Assembly: GCA_000961645.1 (NCBI GenBank) | Contig: LADM01000069.1 | Span: 17,578 to 81,577 of the forward strand | From: Gammaproteobacteria bacterium BRH_c0 | GTDB taxonomy: Bacteria; Pseudomonadota; Gammaproteobacteria; Pseudomonadales; Porticoccaceae | Reading direction: 5' to 3' | DNA: 64,000 bases | Shown: positions 19,992 to 30,094 of the stretch, in pieces | How the letters are laid out: each line of letters opens with the position of its first letter | Numbering within the stretch: position 1 is the stretch's first letter | Made by a program: the position numbers and the translations under genes | Notes under the pieces: generated by a model | The model's input: only the letters and a program-made list of their open reading frames with translations | Database searches by the model: none | What the model was told of the DNA's origin: nothing

Positions 19992-20061
19992 TTCTTTCGC
20001 CATAGCCCTTTCGCCATAGCCCTTTCTCCATAGCCCTTTCTCCATAGCCCTTTCGCCACAG
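19992..20061. repeat. Five tandem copies of a 14-bp unit upstream of ectR
   Basis: Five contiguous 14-bp units with consensus CCCTTTCKCCATAG: 19992-20005, 20006-20019, 20020-20033, 20034-20047 and 20048-20061. They differ at one to three positions and lie in the ectR-ectA intergenic region, next to the ectR start. This could be a length-variable element in the ectR leader or a binding array. Confidence 0.9.
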
Positions 20062-20095
20062 TCCATGGCCTCATCAGCACGCAAGCGGCATCGGT

Positions 20096-20124
20096 TTGAA
20101 CAAAATATATGTTTAGTGTACAAT
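20096..20124 (+). promoter_or_regulatory. ectA promoter with EctR-like operator overlapping the -10
   Basis: TTGAAC (20096-20101), a 17-bp spacer and TACAAT (20119-20124) form a good sigma-70 promoter about 165 bp upstream of ectA. The segment TTTAGTGTAC (20112-20121) equals the core of the EctR1 site reported for Methylomicrobium alcaliphilum (TATTTAGT-GT-ACTATATA, from memory) and covers the -10. That placement suits repression by the neighbouring MarR protein. Confidence 0.6.
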
Positions 20125-20289
20125 GGATTTCTCAATTGACAACGGAATGTCACATAACAGATAGCGAACAGCAATTATACTTAACCGGGTAATTAATCAG
20201 CTTTTCACAGTAGTTTTTGAATAAAAACTGACTTTGGATAATCTGACCTACCCTATATTAAGTAGAAATTTACTTATGGATGTATATAT

Positions 20290-20889
20290 ATGAATGCCGA
20301 CAGCGAGTCAGCGCACAGTACCAGCCAAAAGCCCCGCACTGGCAGCGAACAAGCCACCGGGCAACATATCCGATTCTCTATCCCCACCAAAAACGACGGT
20401 AAGGCTGTCTTTGACCTGGTCAAGCGGTGCCCACCACTGGACACCAATTCAGTCTACTGCAATCTGCTGCAGTGCCATCATTTTGCTGCTACTTCCGTCA
20501 AGGTTGAGTCAGCGGCCAGCGCAGGGGCGGGCACCGGGTTGCTGGGTTTTGTCTCCGGCTATAGACCTCCACAGCAGGAAAACACCCTGTTTGTCTGGCA
20601 GGTTGCTGTCGCCGACCAGGCCCGCGGCATGAACCTGGGGGTCAGAATGATTTGCAGCATCCTCGCTCGCGAGGAAAACGCAGCAGTCACCCAGGTGCAT
20701 ACCACCATCACCCCGGACAACGATGCCTCTTGGGGATTGTTTAAAAAACTGGCCCGCAACCTGGACTGCGAGATCGACAGCGAGGTCCTGTTTTCCGGTG
20801 AGGAGCATTTCGGCGGAGATCACAAGGATGAGGTACTGGTATCCATCGGGCCATTCTCGCACCAGCAAGTGCTGTCAACTGCGGACTAG
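20290..20889 (+). CDS. ectA: L-2,4-diaminobutyrate N-acetyltransferase
   Basis: Second step of ectoine synthesis: acetyl-CoA plus diaminobutyrate gives N-gamma-acetyldiaminobutyrate. It has 199 residues. The first ~27 are a polar, variable extension; a GNAT domain follows with CPPLDTNSVYCNLLQCHHF (family hallmark), GFVSGYRPP and the acetyl-CoA loop QARGMNLGVRMI. It is first in the ectABC-ask-symporter operon. A near-upstream ATG at 20276 runs into a stop after five codons, so 20290 is the start. Confidence 0.96.
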   Translation: MNADSESAHSTSQKPRTGSEQATGQHIRFSIPTKNDGKAVFDLVKRCPPLDTNSVYCNLLQCHHFAATSVKVESAASAGAGTGLLGFVSGYRPPQQENTLFVWQVAVADQARGMNLGVRMICSILAREENAAVTQVHTTITPDNDASWGLFKKLARNLDCEIDSEVLFSGEEHFGGDHKDEVLVSIGPFSHQQVLSTAD

Positions 20890-20962
20890 TCAGATAGCGG
20901 ACAAAACGCTTATTCATCAAATATTCACTCACTGAACTTTTGCTGAATCACTTATTTGATGA

Positions 20963-22336
<1,374 letters not shown>

Positions 22337-22360
22337 TAACGCCGTAACCAGGAGCCGAAC

Positions 22361-22759
22361 ATGATAGTCAGAAAATTGCAGGAAGCCGAAAAATCCGGCA
22401 GAAAAATTAACAGCAATGGCTGGGACAGCACCCGCCTGTTGCTGAAGAACGACGGCATGGGATTCTCATTCCATATCACCACCATCTACAAGGGCGCGGA
22501 GTTACACCTCCACTACCAGAACCACCTCGAATCGGTCTATTGCATTTCGGGTAAAGGCAGCATCGAGGATCTGGCCACTGGTGAGATCCATGCCATCAGC
22601 CCCGGAGTGATGTACGCCCTCAACCTCCATGACAAGCACATCCTGCGTGCCGAGGAGGAAATGAAAATGGCCTGTGTATTCAATCCGCCACTGCATGGCA
22701 AGGAGGTTCACAACGACAGTGGCGCCTACGAGCTGGATGCCGAATCAGTTTCCGACTGA
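22361..22759 (+). CDS. ectC: L-ectoine synthase
   Basis: Cupin-fold enzyme that closes N-acetyldiaminobutyrate to ectoine. It has 132 residues starting [16 protein letters not shown], with the metal-binding cupin region [19 protein letters not shown] and [19 protein letters not shown]. It lies 24 bp after ectB. No ectoine hydroxylase (ectD) follows, so hydroxyectoine is not predicted from this locus. Confidence 0.98.
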   Translation: MIVRKLQEAEKSGRKINSNGWDSTRLLLKNDGMGFSFHITTIYKGAELHLHYQNHLESVYCISGKGSIEDLATGEIHAISPGVMYALNLHDKHILRAEEEMKMACVFNPPLHGKEVHNDSGAYELDAESVSD

Positions 22760-22848
22760 GTACTTCTGCCTTTTACGCATGCGATTAAAGCATCACGCTG
22801 GATTCTTTGGAGCCTAATACTCACTCATTTATATTTGGGATATCAGTA

Positions 22849-24285
22849 ATGAAACAGCACACCGTAGAAAAAATCGGTGGAACCTCCATGAGCAATTACC
22901 AGGCCGTGCGCGACAATATTATTCGCAGGGGCTGCAATTCACCGGACATCTACCAGCGCATTTTTGTGGTGTCCGCCTATGGTGGTATCACCAACTTACT
23001 CCTCGAGCACAAAAAAACCGGGCAACCCGGCGTTTATGGTCTGTTCGCCAACGTCAATGACGACAACTGGGAACTGGCACTGGACAAGCTCGGTGAGCAA
23101 CTGCGCACCATCAACGCCGAACTGTTTACCGACCCGGCCATGTGCGAGCACGCCAATCAATTTATTGATGAGCGTCTTCAGGAAACCCGTTCATGCCTGA
23201 CAGATTTAAAGCGGGTTTGCCAGCATGGACACTTTGCCCTGGAGACACACCTCAAGACTGTGCGCGAAATGCTGGCCAGTATCGGCGAGACCCACAGTGC
23301 CTGGAACCTGGCCCAGCTATTGAAGCGGGACGGGGTAAATGCCCGCTATGTGGATCTGACCGGCTGGAGTGATAACAAGCATCTATCGCTGGACGAACGA
23401 ATTCTTGAATCCTTTGAGGGGATCGACTTGGCGTCCGAATTGCCCATCGTGACCGGTTACGCCCACAGCAAGGAGGGCTTGATGTCTACCTTTGAACGCG
23501 GCTACAGCGAAATGACATTCAGCCGCATCGCTGTTCTTACCGCAGCCAGGGAGGCCATCATTCACAAGGAATACCATCTCAGCAGTGCCGACCCCCTGGT
23601 GGTAGGCGCCGACAATGCCGTGCCCATTGGTCGCACCAATTACGATGTGGCGGACCAGCTTGCCAATCTCGGGATGGAAGCCATCCACCCCAAGGCCGCA
23701 AAGGGATTGCGCCAGCAGGATATCCACCTGCGCATTATGAATACCTTTGAGCCGGAACATTCCGGCACTTTGGTCACCCGGGATTACGTCAGCAGCAAAC
23801 CCCGTGTCGAGATTATTGCCGGGGCGCGCAACATCTATGCTATTGAGTGTTTTGAACAGAATATGGCTGGTGAGATTGATCAGTTTGACCGCGACATTCT
23901 CGCCATCATCTCGCGCTTCAAGGGCCATATTGTCAGCAAGGACATCACCGCCAACAGCATTACCCACTATCTGGCCACCAACCTGAAAACAGCAAAACGC
24001 ATTCGCCGCGAGATTGAAAATCTCCATACCGAGAGTCACATTCAGGTGCGCAAGGTGGCAATCCTGTCCGCCATCGGTAGTGACATGAAGGTGCCAGGGA
24101 TTCTCTCCAAGGCCGTGAGCGCACTGGCAGCTGAAAACATATCGGTACTGGCCATACACCAGTCCCTGCGCCAGGTCGACATGCAGTTTGTCATTGATGA
24201 AGGCGATTATGACCAGGCAGCACGCAGCCTGCATCGTGCCCTGATTGAAATTCACGATCATGGTGAAGCCATTTGTGCCGCCTGA
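22849..24285 (+). CDS. ask: Aspartate kinase of the ectoine type (Ask_Ect)
   Basis: Feeds the ectoine pathway by phosphorylating aspartate, probably bypassing feedback control of the house-keeping enzyme. It has 478 residues from the ATG at 22849 (MKQHTVEKIGGTSMSNYQAV). The kinase motif KIGGTSM is at the N-terminus, with VVSAYGGITNLLLEHK and FERGYSEMTFSRIAVL. Two ACT domains end the protein (VAILSAIGSDMKVPGI, ISVLAIHQSLRQVDMQFV). A long insertion with HxxRH-type residues before the kinase core is typical of Ask_Ect. It lies 89 bp after ectC. Confidence 0.94.
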   Translation: MKQHTVEKIGGTSMSNYQAVRDNIIRRGCNSPDIYQRIFVVSAYGGITNLLLEHKKTGQPGVYGLFANVNDDNWELALDKLGEQLRTINAELFTDPAMCEHANQFIDERLQETRSCLTDLKRVCQHGHFALETHLKTVREMLASIGETHSAWNLAQLLKRDGVNARYVDLTGWSDNKHLSLDERILESFEGIDLASELPIVTGYAHSKEGLMSTFERGYSEMTFSRIAVLTAAREAIIHKEYHLSSADPLVVGADNAVPIGRTNYDVADQLANLGMEAIHPKAAKGLRQQDIHLRIMNTFEPEHSGTLVTRDYVSSKPRVEIIAGARNIYAIECFEQNMAGEIDQFDRDILAIISRFKGHIVSKDITANSITHYLATNLKTAKRIRREIENLHTESHIQVRKVAILSAIGSDMKVPGILSKAVSALAAENISVLAIHQSLRQVDMQFVIDEGDYDQAARSLHRALIEIHDHGEAICAA

Positions 24286-24317
24286 CACCCTGATCCGCGA
24301 TCACTGAAGGCCCCCCG

Positions 24318-25766
24318 ATGCTGATAAGTTTTTTGCTGTTTGTTGCGATTTTTACTGGTATCGGGCTGGCCTCAGTGTGGCAAAGCCGGGGAACGAAAAG
24401 CGATTATTACCTGGCCAGCAATTCCATCTCCCCCTGGCTGGTGGGCCTGTCTGCGGTAGCCACCAATAACAGCGGTTACATGTTTATCGGTGTAATCGGT
24501 TACACCTATGTCACCGGACTTGCTTCCATCTGGCTGATGCTTGGCTGGATAACAGGCGATCTTATCGGCTCACTGCTTGTTCATCGCAAACTGCGCGAAC
24601 GCGCGGGCGACAGTGGCGAAGCGAGTTTTGCCGGTGCTATCAGAGCCTGGTCGGGAACTACCAGCAAGAAGTGGCAGCTACTGGTGGCGGTGATCTCTTT
24701 TGCCTTCCTGCTGACCTACGCTGGCGCCCAACTGGTGGCCGGCAGCAAGGCGTTGCATGTGCTGCTGGACTGGCCTATCTGGGCAGGTTCGCTGATTGGC
24801 GCGGTGATGGTTGCCCTGTACTGCATGGCGGGAGGCATCCGCGCCTCTATCTGGACTGATGCGGCGCAATCCGTAGTGATGATACTGGCCATGGGGCTAC
24901 TGCTGTTTTTCTCGGTGCAGAGCATGGGTGGCTACACTGCTGTGGTGGCAGAAATGGGCACTGTAGAAGGCTTTCTTGACCTGTTTCCCCGCGACCTGGT
25001 AGTGCCAGGTGTAGCGGGTGGCGTTATTTTCGCCCTCGGCTGGCTGTTTGCCGGTTTGTCAGTGATCGGCCAACCTCACATTATGGTGCGCTTCATGTCC
25101 CTCAGCGGGGCAGAGAAAATGGTGCAGGCGCGCCTCTGGTACTACCTGTGGTTTACCGCCTTTTACCTGATGGCTACCGGCGTTGGCATGATGTCCCGTA
25201 TCTTCCTCGCCGACCCCGGCAGTTTTGATGCGGAACTGGCCTTACCCATGATGGCCATCGAACTGTTCCCTCCCGCAGTCGTAGGACTTGTGCTGGCGGG
25301 TATTTTTGCCGCCACCATGTCGACGGCAGATTCCCTGCTGTTGAGCAGCTCATCGACCATGACCCACGACATCCTGCCCCAGCGCATTGAAAAGCCGCTG
25401 GTGCTGAAAATCACCACAGTGGTACTGACCGCAATCGCCCTGCTGCTGGCGCTGTTCAATCAGCAAAGTGTCTTTGCCCTGGTCATCATGGCCTGGTCGG
25501 GCCTTGCGGTGATTTTCGGTCCAATCCTGCTGGTGCTGGCCTTTGGTGGGCGGCCCTCAACGGCAACAATGATTGCCATGTCGGTGGCGGGCCTTGGGGT
25601 GGCAGTACTGTGGCGCTGGCTGGGTTGGCACAACAGTGTTTATGAAGGGATGCCGGGCATGCTGGCCGGGTTGCTGGTGTATGGAATATGCTGCGGTTTG
25701 GCAGCTGTTTATTCCAGGACAGGCCTGCCAACCGAACCAGGTGAGTTGCGGCAGCCCGACCTCTAG
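24318..25766 (+). CDS. Sodium:solute symporter of the ectoine operon (PutP-like)
   Basis: A 482-residue SSS-family permease with about 13 membrane segments: SDYYLASNSISPWLVGLSA, SGYMFIGVIGYTYVTGL, the Na+-site region GIFAATMSTADSLLLSSSS and FALVIMAWSGLAVIFGP. It is closest in pattern to PutP-type sodium/proline carriers. It starts 32 bp after ask and ends before a strong terminator, so it belongs to the ectoine operon. Uptake of ectoine, proline or another compatible solute is inferred from context. Confidence 0.9.
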   Translation: MLISFLLFVAIFTGIGLASVWQSRGTKSDYYLASNSISPWLVGLSAVATNNSGYMFIGVIGYTYVTGLASIWLMLGWITGDLIGSLLVHRKLRERAGDSGEASFAGAIRAWSGTTSKKWQLLVAVISFAFLLTYAGAQLVAGSKALHVLLDWPIWAGSLIGAVMVALYCMAGGIRASIWTDAAQSVVMILAMGLLLFFSVQSMGGYTAVVAEMGTVEGFLDLFPRDLVVPGVAGGVIFALGWLFAGLSVIGQPHIMVRFMSLSGAEKMVQARLWYYLWFTAFYLMATGVGMMSRIFLADPGSFDAELALPMMAIELFPPAVVGLVLAGIFAATMSTADSLLLSSSSTMTHDILPQRIEKPLVLKITTVVLTAIALLLALFNQQSVFALVIMAWSGLAVIFGPILLVLAFGGRPSTATMIAMSVAGLGVAVLWRWLGWHNSVYEGMPGMLAGLLVYGICCGLAAVYSRTGLPTEPGELRQPDL

Positions 25767-25834
25767 GTATTCACTGTGGTTGAATTCAAACACTGATCCG
25801 CCACTAACGACATTCTCCACTGAAGCAATATTCC

Positions 25835-25869
25835 AAAAAAAACGCGCGGTGTTAGCCGCGCGTTTTTTT
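25835..25869. terminator. Bidirectional intrinsic terminator
   Basis: The stem ACGCGCGG-TGTTAG-CCGCGCGT is flanked by an A-run on the left and a T-run on the right. It lies between the symporter (plus) and the SnoaL-like gene (minus), so it can end both transcripts. Confidence 0.92.
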
Positions 25870-25890
25870 GTTCGCCGAAGCGTCAACCCA

Positions 25891-26436
25891 TTACTTCTCG
25901 TAGGGGTCGACCGGCTGGGGTGCATCAATGATGCCGATATCCATAAACATGGTCAGCACATCGGAGATGGAGTAGATGTGAATCAGCTTGTCGCCGTCAA
26001 ACTTGAGCCAGGAGAACCAGGTAACGTTGATTTCCTGCCCCTTGGCGGGCACGCCCATGTAGGCTTTCTCTTGCTTGCCGTAGTGGTGGCAGAGTACGCA
26101 GACTTCGTCGTCGCCATTACCCCAGGCTTTCAGGGTGCGGTATACGCAAGGCGGGAAAGTATTGTAAAGACCTTCGGGGGAAGTGGACCACTCTTCGAAA
26201 GAGCCGAGATCGGGACGGTTGGGGTTGTCGTAGGTGAACTTGGAGGTGTCGCAGTATTCGCGCAGCGCCTGGAAGTTGCCTTTGTTGAGCTCGTCGTGGA
26301 TGTTCATCCACTGGTTTACCATGAAGGTCTGACGCTCGGTCAGGCCTTTGCAGATCTCTGCACGCTTTTCAGCGGAGAGATTGAAATCTTCCATAGTGTA
26401 TTCTTGCTGGCCAGCTGGCAGGTTCTTGCTATGCAT
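25891..26436 (-). CDS. SnoaL/NTF2-like protein
   Basis: 181 residues with an NTF2/SnoaL-like cone fold: a helical start (KRAEICKGLTERQTFMVNQWMNIH), then a beta-rich part ending NVTWFSWLKFDGDKLIHIYSISD. Such proteins are polyketide-type cyclases, ketosteroid-isomerase relatives or dehydratases; catalytic identity is unclear. A GAGG site seven bases before the ATG at 26436 supports this start. It is at the left edge of the catabolic region and shares a terminator with the ectoine operon. Confidence 0.75.
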   Translation of the reverse strand: MHSKNLPAGQQEYTMEDFNLSAEKRAEICKGLTERQTFMVNQWMNIHDELNKGNFQALREYCDTSKFTYDNPNRPDLGSFEEWSTSPEGLYNTFPPCVYRTLKAWGNGDDEVCVLCHHYGKQEKAYMGVPAKGQEINVTWFSWLKFDGDKLIHIYSISDVLTMFMDIGIIDAPQPVDPYEK

Positions 26437-26786
26437 AGTTATTCCTCATAATTTACAGTGAATCATGCTTTGTAGGGCATGGTAATGACAGCCGACCCAC
26501 GAAGGCGATGCGGGGTGCGACCTGTTTGGCTCCTGCACACAAAAGCGATTATTGATATTGCTAATGACGCTCTTTGACAGAATCAGTGAAGACACTATTT
26601 CCAAACTGCGGGAAAAGATACTACATTTCACTTACTAACTAGTCAACCAGCTTTTACTTTGCGGCAAAAAGCAGCCTGCAAAGAATACCTGTACACAATC
26701 CCTACTGCACCTATCTTCGGATAACTGCCCTTTGATCCAGGCCAATAGCTTTAACTGAAAAACTGGACCGGCCTATCGGGCCAACA
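26437..26786. other. 350-bp intergenic region
   Basis: AT-rich stretches near 26540-26660 probably hold the promoter for the SnoaL-like gene. An imperfect CTTTGCGGC/GCCTGCAAAG hairpin lies at about 26656-26682. No convincing terminator for the LLM gene and no coding sequence was seen. Confidence 0.5.
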
Positions 26787-27770
26787 TCAAAGCCCCGGCA
26801 TGACATCCGCCAGCAATTGGTAGGAGCGTTTGCGGTCGGCAAAATCATAGGTGATTGTCACCGTCATGATTTCGTCAGCATCAAAGAGCTTTACCAACTG
26901 ACCAATCCTGGCTGCCACCTGGTCAGGCGTTCCCACACAGTCGTGGCGGGATTGCTGCTGCATATAGAACGATTCCTGCGGACTGTAGGAATACTGCTGT
27001 GCTTCCTCAATCGAACCGATACCACTAAAACCCTGGCGGGTGACCACCTTCAGCATCGACAGATGGCGGGCGCGAGCCAGTTGCGCGGCTTTTTCTTCGG
27101 TGTCGGCACAATAGACATTGATGGTGAGGCCCGCCAATGGCTTGTCGAGCAGCGCCGAGGGCTGAAAATGCTCTTTATAGATACGCAGGATATCCGTATC
27201 AGCATCGGCATTGATAAAGAGGGCGAAGTTGTACGGTAAACCCATACGCCCGGCCAGTACCGCGCTGTCCGCACTGGTTCCCAGCATCCAGACCACCGGG
27301 TTTTCCACGGGTCGCGGTGTAAGCTTGGGGCGATAGCGAAGATTGCCCAGTTTGTGGATCAACTCCTCGGTCTGTTGCTGGAAAAGATGAAAGCGCGGGG
27401 TACCGCCGTGGGCCAGCTCCCGCGCCGTATCCATATCAGCACCCGGTGCCCGACCCACCCCCAGATCCACGCGGCCCGGGAACAGCGTGGCCAGTACCGA
27501 TCCCACCTCCGCCACCTTGAAGGGGCTGTAATGGGGCAGCATGATACCGCCGGTGCCGAGGCGGATACGCTGAGTCTGTGCGCCAATGGCTGCCAGCAAC
27601 ACTTCCGGTGCACTGCCGGCATAGGCCGCTGTGCTGTGGTGTTCCGACACCCAGAAACGGTGGTAACCCAGGCTGTCGCACAGCCGCGCCAGCTCGAGGG
27701 TTTCCGCCAGGGCCAGTTCGGCACTGCCACCCTGCTTGACTGGCGACTGATCAAGAATGGAGATATTCAT
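26787..27770 (-). CDS. LLM-class flavin-dependent oxidoreductase (luciferase-like)
   Basis: 327 residues from the ATG at 27770 (MNISILDQSPVKQGGSAELA). It has the bacterial-luciferase-like TIM-barrel pattern of the MsnO8/YvbT group: LARLCDSLGYHRFWVSEHH, IGAQTQRIRLGTGGIMLPHYSP and LFPGRVDLGVGRAPGAD. It is expected to use reduced FMN from an unlinked reductase; the substrate is unknown. It lies 138 bp after a second LLM gene on the same strand, probably in one transcript. Confidence 0.88.
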   Translation of the reverse strand: MNISILDQSPVKQGGSAELALAETLELARLCDSLGYHRFWVSEHHSTAAYAGSAPEVLLAAIGAQTQRIRLGTGGIMLPHYSPFKVAEVGSVLATLFPGRVDLGVGRAPGADMDTARELAHGGTPRFHLFQQQTEELIHKLGNLRYRPKLTPRPVENPVVWMLGTSADSAVLAGRMGLPYNFALFINADADTDILRIYKEHFQPSALLDKPLAGLTINVYCADTEEKAAQLARARHLSMLKVVTRQGFSGIGSIEEAQQYSYSPQESFYMQQQSRHDCVGTPDQVAARIGQLVKLFDADEIMTVTITYDFADRKRSYQLLADVMPGL

Positions 27771-27908
27771 CGCTGACTCACTTGTTCTACCCGGTGTGCC
27801 GGGCAATCACAGACCGGCACAGACTACAAAAAACATCCCGACCAGGTTTCTGGCCGGGATTACGGCTGCACAATCGTGCAGTGGTATCGCTAACCCTGGG
27901 GTGGACGA

Positions 27909-28796
27909 TTATCTGAGCACTTCGCTGGCCAGAGTCTCGATGGCGGCACGGGCCTCATCCACCGACTTGATTTCCGGCAGGCTGAAGGCCAGGCGATCGG
28001 CTCCCACGTCACGGTAGGGTTCAATACACTCCACCGAACAGCCCGGGCTGACAATCACAGACACCTCAAAGTGCTCATCACCGCGGCCAGCCTGCTCGGC
28101 ATATTCGCGGATTTTGGCCTTGCCGCGCTTGACGTGCTCGGGGCCACTCAGGTCGATCCCCAGAAATGGCATGACCTTCAGGCCATCATGAGCCGGCAAC
28201 CAGCCGTTGCAGTGTTCACCGATACGCTTCAGAACCGTGTCGGTATAGCCACCGAGCCAGATCGGCGTGTGGGGCTTGCGGGCGGGGCGCGGGCCGAGCA
28301 GTGTCGGCGGGATATCAAAAAATTCACCCTTGAACTCAAAGCGGTCATCGGTCCACAGACCTTTCATGACCTGGATGCTCTCCATGGTGTAGGCCCAGCG
28401 ACGATCAAAACTGCCGCCGGTGATTTCGATCTCAAGCTGGCTGGCGCCGCCAGTACCCAGCCCCAGGGAAAAGCGCCCGCCACTATAACAATCAAGGGTA
28501 GCCACCTGCTTGGCGACATTGACAGGATGCTGCATCGGCATGATCAGCACGCCAGTCGACACTTCGATTGTTTTGGTCAGTGCCAGAGCACGGGCAGCGC
28601 CAATCAACGGGTCCTGATAGAGTGGGACACCAAAATGGGGCGGTTTCACCGGCTCGTCCAGGGGGCGCACCGTATGGTGCCCGTAGGACACCCACTCAAA
28701 CCCGCACTCTTCCGCTATCTGACACACTGCGCCCATGTCCACATCGGGGATAGGGTGACCCGGATCGCCAAAGGGTCTGCTGAGACCAATTTTCAT
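27909..28796 (-). CDS. LLM-class oxidoreductase, F420-type subfamily (TIGR03619-like)
   Basis: 295 residues from the ATG at 28796 (MKIGLSRPFGDPGHP). Barrel motifs are EECGFEWVSYGHH, KTIEVSTGVLIMPMQHPV, RFSLGLGTGGASQLEIEITG and KPHTPIWLGGYTDTVLKR. The last resembles LLM proteins that TIGRFAMs groups as probable F420-dependent. Whether this host makes F420 is unknown; FMN use is the alternative. It is divergent from the MaoC-like pair. Confidence 0.85.
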   Translation of the reverse strand: MKIGLSRPFGDPGHPIPDVDMGAVCQIAEECGFEWVSYGHHTVRPLDEPVKPPHFGVPLYQDPLIGAARALALTKTIEVSTGVLIMPMQHPVNVAKQVATLDCYSGGRFSLGLGTGGASQLEIEITGGSFDRRWAYTMESIQVMKGLWTDDRFEFKGEFFDIPPTLLGPRPARKPHTPIWLGGYTDTVLKRIGEHCNGWLPAHDGLKVMPFLGIDLSGPEHVKRGKAKIREYAEQAGRGDEHFEVSVIVSPGCSVECIEPYRDVGADRLAFSLPEIKSVDEARAAIETLASEVLR

Positions 28797-29177
28797 CGTT
28801 TGATTTCCTCTAGTATGCAACGGCGCAGGCCCGGGGCCATGGGGCAGCTTGCCCGTCCAGAAGGCAACCCGCCTGCTCGCCATGTTGTTATGGTTTGATC
28901 GACATGATTTTCCCCTGCCTTGATCCGGTTGTCCGTGTTAAACAGCCGGACCCATGACAGAGGCCTGCAAAACGCTCACCAGCATCATACCTGAAGTGAC
29001 AGCCAAACTTGCCAGCCAAAAGATAGGTGAAAACATAACCACAGAGCGGCAAAGTCCGTGATCGACCATCACTGTGTCTGTCGCAAGCAGTTTGCTTGCA
29101 GCCTCGCAGACCTGAAAATCAAAGCCCGACACTGACGGGCGCCATCACCATCAAAACCAATACCAGGGGAACAACCT
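28797..29177. other. 381-bp divergent intergenic region
   Basis: This separates the F420-type LLM gene (minus) from the hot-dog pair (plus). It contains a GCAAGC-AGTTT-GCTTGC hairpin near 29083-29099 and a TCCGG...CCGGA inverted repeat near 28924-28951. No clear promoter hexamers were found, and the small ORF at 28938-29132 (minus) has no recognisable features. Confidence 0.4.
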
Positions 29178-29621
29178 ATGGATTTACCTGCCCCGCCGGA
29201 TGTGGTCGGCACCTCGCTATCCGGTAGCGAGCCCTACATCATCAGCGCTGAAGAAAACCGTGCCCTGTGCAAATCCATCAACGCCGAACCGGCCACTGAT
29301 GGCAGCGCGCACCCGGTCTACTACTATATCGCCACCCAGGTGGGCATGGGCCAGACTGTTGCAGGCCTGTGTGAAGTGTGTGATTTTGACGTCGAAGTCG
29401 GCCCCATGATGGCGGGCAGCAAGGTCACCTTCTCAAGCCCGCTGATGACCGACCAGCCCTATCGGGTGGAAGGCGAAATCACCAGTATCGTGCGCAAGCA
29501 AAGCCGCAAACTGGGTGTTATGGACTTGATGTCCTATGAGCTGCGCCTCACCCTGCCCGATGGCACACCGGTGCTGACCACTGTCAATTCCTGGGTACTG
29601 CCAAGGAGGGAGCTCGCATGA
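29178..29621 (+). CDS. Hot-dog-fold dehydratase-like protein, N-terminal MaoC/FAS1-like type
   Basis: 147 residues resembling the FAS1-like (MaoC_N-like) half of split two-domain hydratases: PYIISAEENRALCKSINAE, a central helix with GQTVAGLCEV, and RVEGEITSIVRKQSRKLGVMD. It lacks the D-x-N-P-x-H catalytic motif carried by the next gene. The two overlap by four bases (ATGA), so they likely form a heterodimeric enoyl-CoA-hydratase-like enzyme. An AGGGG site precedes the ATG. Confidence 0.8.
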   Translation: MDLPAPPDVVGTSLSGSEPYIISAEENRALCKSINAEPATDGSAHPVYYYIATQVGMGQTVAGLCEVCDFDVEVGPMMAGSKVTFSSPLMTDQPYRVEGEITSIVRKQSRKLGVMDLMSYELRLTLPDGTPVLTTVNSWVLPRRELA

Positions 29622-30025
29622 AGCCACAAGCAGGCGATCAGCTGAAACCGTTTATTGTTGAATCCGTCAGCCGCCAATCCATGAAGGATTGGGCTGTTTT
29701 TCTTCACGACCCCAACCCCATCCACCTGGATGCCGAAATGGTCAAGGCCAAGGGCCTGGGAGACAAGGAAATCAACCAGGGGCCGATGAACGTGGCCTTG
29801 ATCATCAACATGTTGCACAACAACTTCCCGGGCGCCACGCTTGAGTCCCTCGACTCGCGTTTTCTCGACAATGTCTACGCCGACGATACCGCCGAAGCCT
29901 ACGGCGCCGTTACCGAGGTTGTGGCAGAAGGTTCGGAAATTCGGGTAACATGCGACATCGGCCTGCGGGTAGCCGCCCGGGGCGATGTGATCAGCGGCAC
30001 AGCCACGGTCAAAATCGCCCAGTAA
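29618..30025 (+). CDS. MaoC-like dehydratase, catalytic half
   Basis: 135 residues with a single hot-dog domain. It has the hydratase-2 motif HDPNPIHLD (about 29-37), whose Asp and His are the expected catalytic pair, then a C-terminal beta-strand region (EIRVTCDIGLRVAARGDVISG). It probably acts with the preceding hot-dog protein on an acyl-CoA. It lies 69 bp before a VOC gene. Confidence 0.85.
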   Translation: MKPQAGDQLKPFIVESVSRQSMKDWAVFLHDPNPIHLDAEMVKAKGLGDKEINQGPMNVALIINMLHNNFPGATLESLDSRFLDNVYADDTAEAYGAVTEVVAEGSEIRVTCDIGLRVAARGDVISGTATVKIAQ

Positions 30026-30094
30026 TATCCATCGGGAATACCACAGCTGTTAACGGTATCCCACCATGAACACTGACAATCAGGAGTAAATATT

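Noticed and set aside
20094..20125. Ectoine promoter as a further copy of the inverted-repeat element
   Set aside because: The spacing fits, but the arms pair poorly and the match is explained by -35 and -10 hexamers; it was kept as a promoter only.
26656..26682. Terminator for the LLM gene at 26787
   Set aside because: The hairpin is imperfect and is not followed by T residues on the minus strand.
28938..29132. 64-codon ORF in the divergent region before the MaoC pair
   Set aside because: One hydrophobic stretch but no ribosome site or known family; not supported as a gene.
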